Source: Zeimonas sp003577305
Lineage (GTDB): Bacteria > Pseudomonadota > Gammaproteobacteria > Burkholderiales > Burkholderiaceae_E
Direction of reading: 5' to 3'
Assembly (NCBI GenBank): GCA_030263385.1
Contig: SZOX01000003.1
Location: forward strand, 372,001-436,000
DNA: 64,000 bases
Shown: positions 62,536 through 64,000 of the stretch, piece by piece
How positions within the stretch are numbered: the first letter of the stretch is position 1
Layout: every line of letters begins with the position of its first letter
Position numbers and translations under genes: made by a program
Notes under the pieces: model-generated
Told to the model about the DNA's origin: nothing
Seen by the model: only the letters and a program-made list of their open reading frames with translations
Databases searched by the model: none

Positions 62536-63336
62536 GTGCGCCCCGTCGCCGGCCACGTCGCGCGCAAGCGTTTCGGGCAGCACTTCCTGGTCGATGCGTC
62601 GGTGATCGCCGCGATCGTCGCGGCGATCGATCCACGCGACGGGCAGGTGATCGTCGAGATCGGGCCCGGCCTGGCCGCGCTCACCGAGGCGCTGCTCGAG
62701 CGCGTGCCGCGCCTGCATGCGGTGGAGATCGACCGCGACCTCGCGGCACGGCTGCGGCGCCGCTGGGGGCCGCAGCGGCTCGAGTTGCACGAGGCCGACG
62801 CGCTGCACTTCGACTTCTCGCGCATCGCTGCCGGCGGCGACGCGGCGGCCCCGCTGCGCCTCGTGGGCAACCTGCCATACAGCATTTCCAGCCCGCTGCT
62901 GGTGCGCCTCCTGGCGTTTCGCGGTCGCGTCGTCGACCAGCACTTCATGTTGCAGAAAGAGGTGGTCGACCGGATCGTCGCAGCGCCGGGCGGCAGCGGA
63001 TTCGGGCGCCTGTCGGTGCTGCTGCAGGCCTGCTATGAGGTCGAGTCGCTGTTCGTCGTGCCGCCGCAGGCATTCGACCCGCCGCCGGCGGTCGATTCGG
63101 CGGTGCTGCGCATGGCAGTGCGCAGCGACGTGGCCGAGGAGGACACGTCGGCGCTGCAGCGCCTGCTTGCCGCCGGCTTCGCGCAGCGTCGCAAGATGAT
63201 CCGCAAGACGCTCCTGCCGTGGCTCGCCGCGCACGGCGTGCGTGCCGACGGGCTCGATCCTGCTGCGCGACCCGAGGATCTGGACGTCGCGACCTGGCTC
63301 GATCTGGCGAGGCGACTGCGCGACGCTTCAGCCTAA
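62536..63336 (+). CDS. rsmA: 16S rRNA (adenine1518-N6/adenine1519-N6)-dimethyltransferase
   Basis: The 266-residue methyltransferase opens with RKRFGQHFLVD, then the SAM motif EIGPGLAALTEALLER and the NLPYSISSPLLV catalytic motif typical of KsgA. It dimethylates two adenines near the 3' end of 16S rRNA; loss gives kasugamycin resistance. It starts at GTG 62536, one base after the surA stop. E. coli has pdxA between surA and this gene; here it is absent. Its end overlaps the convergent gloA stop by four bases. Confidence 0.96.
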   Translation: MRPVAGHVARKRFGQHFLVDASVIAAIVAAIDPRDGQVIVEIGPGLAALTEALLERVPRLHAVEIDRDLAARLRRRWGPQRLELHEADALHFDFSRIAAGGDAAAPLRLVGNLPYSISSPLLVRLLAFRGRVVDQHFMLQKEVVDRIVAAPGGSGFGRLSVLLQACYEVESLFVVPPQAFDPPPAVDSAVLRMAVRSDVAEEDTSALQRLLAAGFAQRRKMIRKTLLPWLAAHGVRADGLDPAARPEDLDVATWLDLARRLRDASA

Positions 63337-63731
63337 GCCGGCGCGGCAGAACGCCGCTCGATCAGCTCGATCTTGTAGCCGTCCGGATCCTGCACGAACG
63401 CGATCACCGTGGTGCCGCCCTTGACCGGGCCGGCTTCGCGTGTCACCAGTCCGCCACCGGTGCGAATGCGCTCGCAGGCTGCCGCCGCGTCCTCCACCTC
63501 GATCGCGACGTGGCCGTAGCCGGTGCCGATCTCGTAGTGCTCGACCCCGTGGTTGTACGTGAGCTCGATCACCGCGTGAGCCGCTTCGTCGCCGTAGCCG
63601 ACGAACGCGAGCGAGTATTTCTGCTCGGGTCGATCGGTGGTGCGCAGCACCTTCATGCCCATCAGCCGCGTGTAGAAGTCGATCGAGCGCTGCATGTCGC
63701 CGACGCGCAGCATGGTGTGGAGGATTCGCAT
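63333..63731 (-). CDS. gloA: Lactoylglutathione lyase (glyoxalase I)
   Basis: The 132-residue vicinal-oxygen-chelate enzyme opens MRILHTMLRVGDMQRSIDFYT, with metal ligand His5. The remaining ligands are visible in VIELTYNHG (Glu), GYGHVAIEV (His) and GYKIELIER (Glu). It converts the methylglyoxal-glutathione hemithioacetal to lactoylglutathione. The short proteobacterial length and lack of the eukaryotic insert suggest the nickel-type enzyme. It is convergent with rsmA. Confidence 0.95.
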   Translation of the reverse strand: MRILHTMLRVGDMQRSIDFYTRLMGMKVLRTTDRPEQKYSLAFVGYGDEAAHAVIELTYNHGVEHYEIGTGYGHVAIEVEDAAAACERIRTGGGLVTREAGPVKGGTTVIAFVQDPDGYKIELIERRSAAPA

Positions 63732-63771
63732 GCGAGCTTCCTTTGTCGTGAATGCGGGCGCGCAATGCGCC

Positions 63772-64000
63772 TCATCCGACCGGCATGTCGTCGGTGAACT
63801 CGCGCAGCCGCGCGCGGGCGCGCTCGAAGTCGGGGAAAAGCTCGCCCACGGTGGCCCAGAAGCGCGGCCCGTGATTGAGCTCGCGCAGATGGGCGAATTC
63901 GTGGGCGATCACGTAGTCGACGATTTCGAGCGGGAAGTGCACCAGCCGCCAGTTCAGCCGGATCGCGCCGTCGGGCGTACAGCTGCCCCAGCGCGTACGC
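63772..64000 (-). CDS. YgjP-like (DUF45) M48-type metallopeptidase, C-terminal part
   Basis: The last 75 codons are inside the window; the rest lies to the right. They read TRWGSCTPDGAIRLNWRLVH and then VIAHEFAHLRELNHGPRFW. This holds the HExxH-like zinc motif (HEFAH) and the distal His-x-x-x-FW typical of YgjP/DUF45 proteases. The physiological role of the family is poorly defined. It lies 41 bases upstream of gloA on the same strand and may be co-transcribed with it. Confidence 0.88.
   Translation of the reverse strand, partial: RTRWGSCTPDGAIRLNWRLVHFPLEIVDYVIAHEFAHLRELNHGPRFWATVGELFPDFERARARLREFTDDMPVG

Overview
The window is dense, very GC-rich bacterial chromosome, most likely from a betaproteobacterium of the Burkholderiales (inference). 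The basis is gene order: dusB-fis-purH-ruvCAB, ybgC-tolQRAB-pal-cpoB-queC followed by tRNA-Lys, lptD-surA-rsmA facing amgK-murU, and pepP-ubiH. The cell is clearly Gram-negative, with LPS assembly, Tol-Pal, poly-GlcNAc export and an RND pump. Genes are tightly packed, with many 1-4 base start/stop overlaps. I saw no complete insertion sequence, no prophage and no CRISPR array.

Layout. 1-3306: purD 5' fragment, yebC, a YjgR-type ATPase and an SDR. 3334-9228: one leftward sugar-acid operon (TRAP dctQ-dctM-dctP, then eda, an RraA-like aldolase, kdgK and gntR). It should import an acidic sugar and convert 2-keto-3-deoxygluconate through KDPG to pyruvate and glyceraldehyde-3-phosphate. 9334-11120: quinone reductase and tcdA. 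11260-15835: a lipopolysaccharide or surface-glycan cluster (sialyltransferase-like protein, O-antigen ligase, GT9, GT4). 15875-23028: leftward pgaABCD plus an EamA transporter. 23199-28307: an RND efflux cassette that ends with a DUF2892 membrane protein and a CsoR-family repressor, preceded by two CsoR-type operator-like inverted repeats. 28359-33734: a cardiolipin synthase-like gene facing an uncharacterised five-gene leftward operon (TMADH-like flavoprotein, unknown, zinc-ribbon/MaoC, unknown, CopD-like).

33920-40759 looks like accessory DNA. A cysteine desulfurase gene has lost its middle two thirds in frame. Next to it is a rightward operon (acyl-CoA ligase, crotonase, a second TRAP transporter, TetR) with visibly lower GC. 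It probably takes up a carboxylic acid and activates it as a CoA thioester. 40917-42921: YedK/SRAP, an M23 peptidase, the C-terminal scrap of a TonB-dependent receptor, and tRNA-Lys with a terminator.

42964-64000 is conserved core: queC, Tol-Pal, ruvCAB, purH, fis, dusB, ubiH, pepP, the murU/amgK peptidoglycan-recycling pair, lptD-surA-rsmA, gloA, and the end of a YgjP-like metallopeptidase.

The most interesting points are: (1) the RND/DUF2892/CsoR cassette, whose repressor lacks the copper ligands but has an offset cysteine pair; (2) the microhomology-type in-frame deletion in iscS; (3) the TMADH-like enzyme with Ser at a 4Fe-4S ligand position, in an undescribed operon with a zinc-ribbon/MaoC reading frame; and (4) the receptor remnant beside tRNA-Lys. 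All calls were made by reading the sequence; no database search was run.
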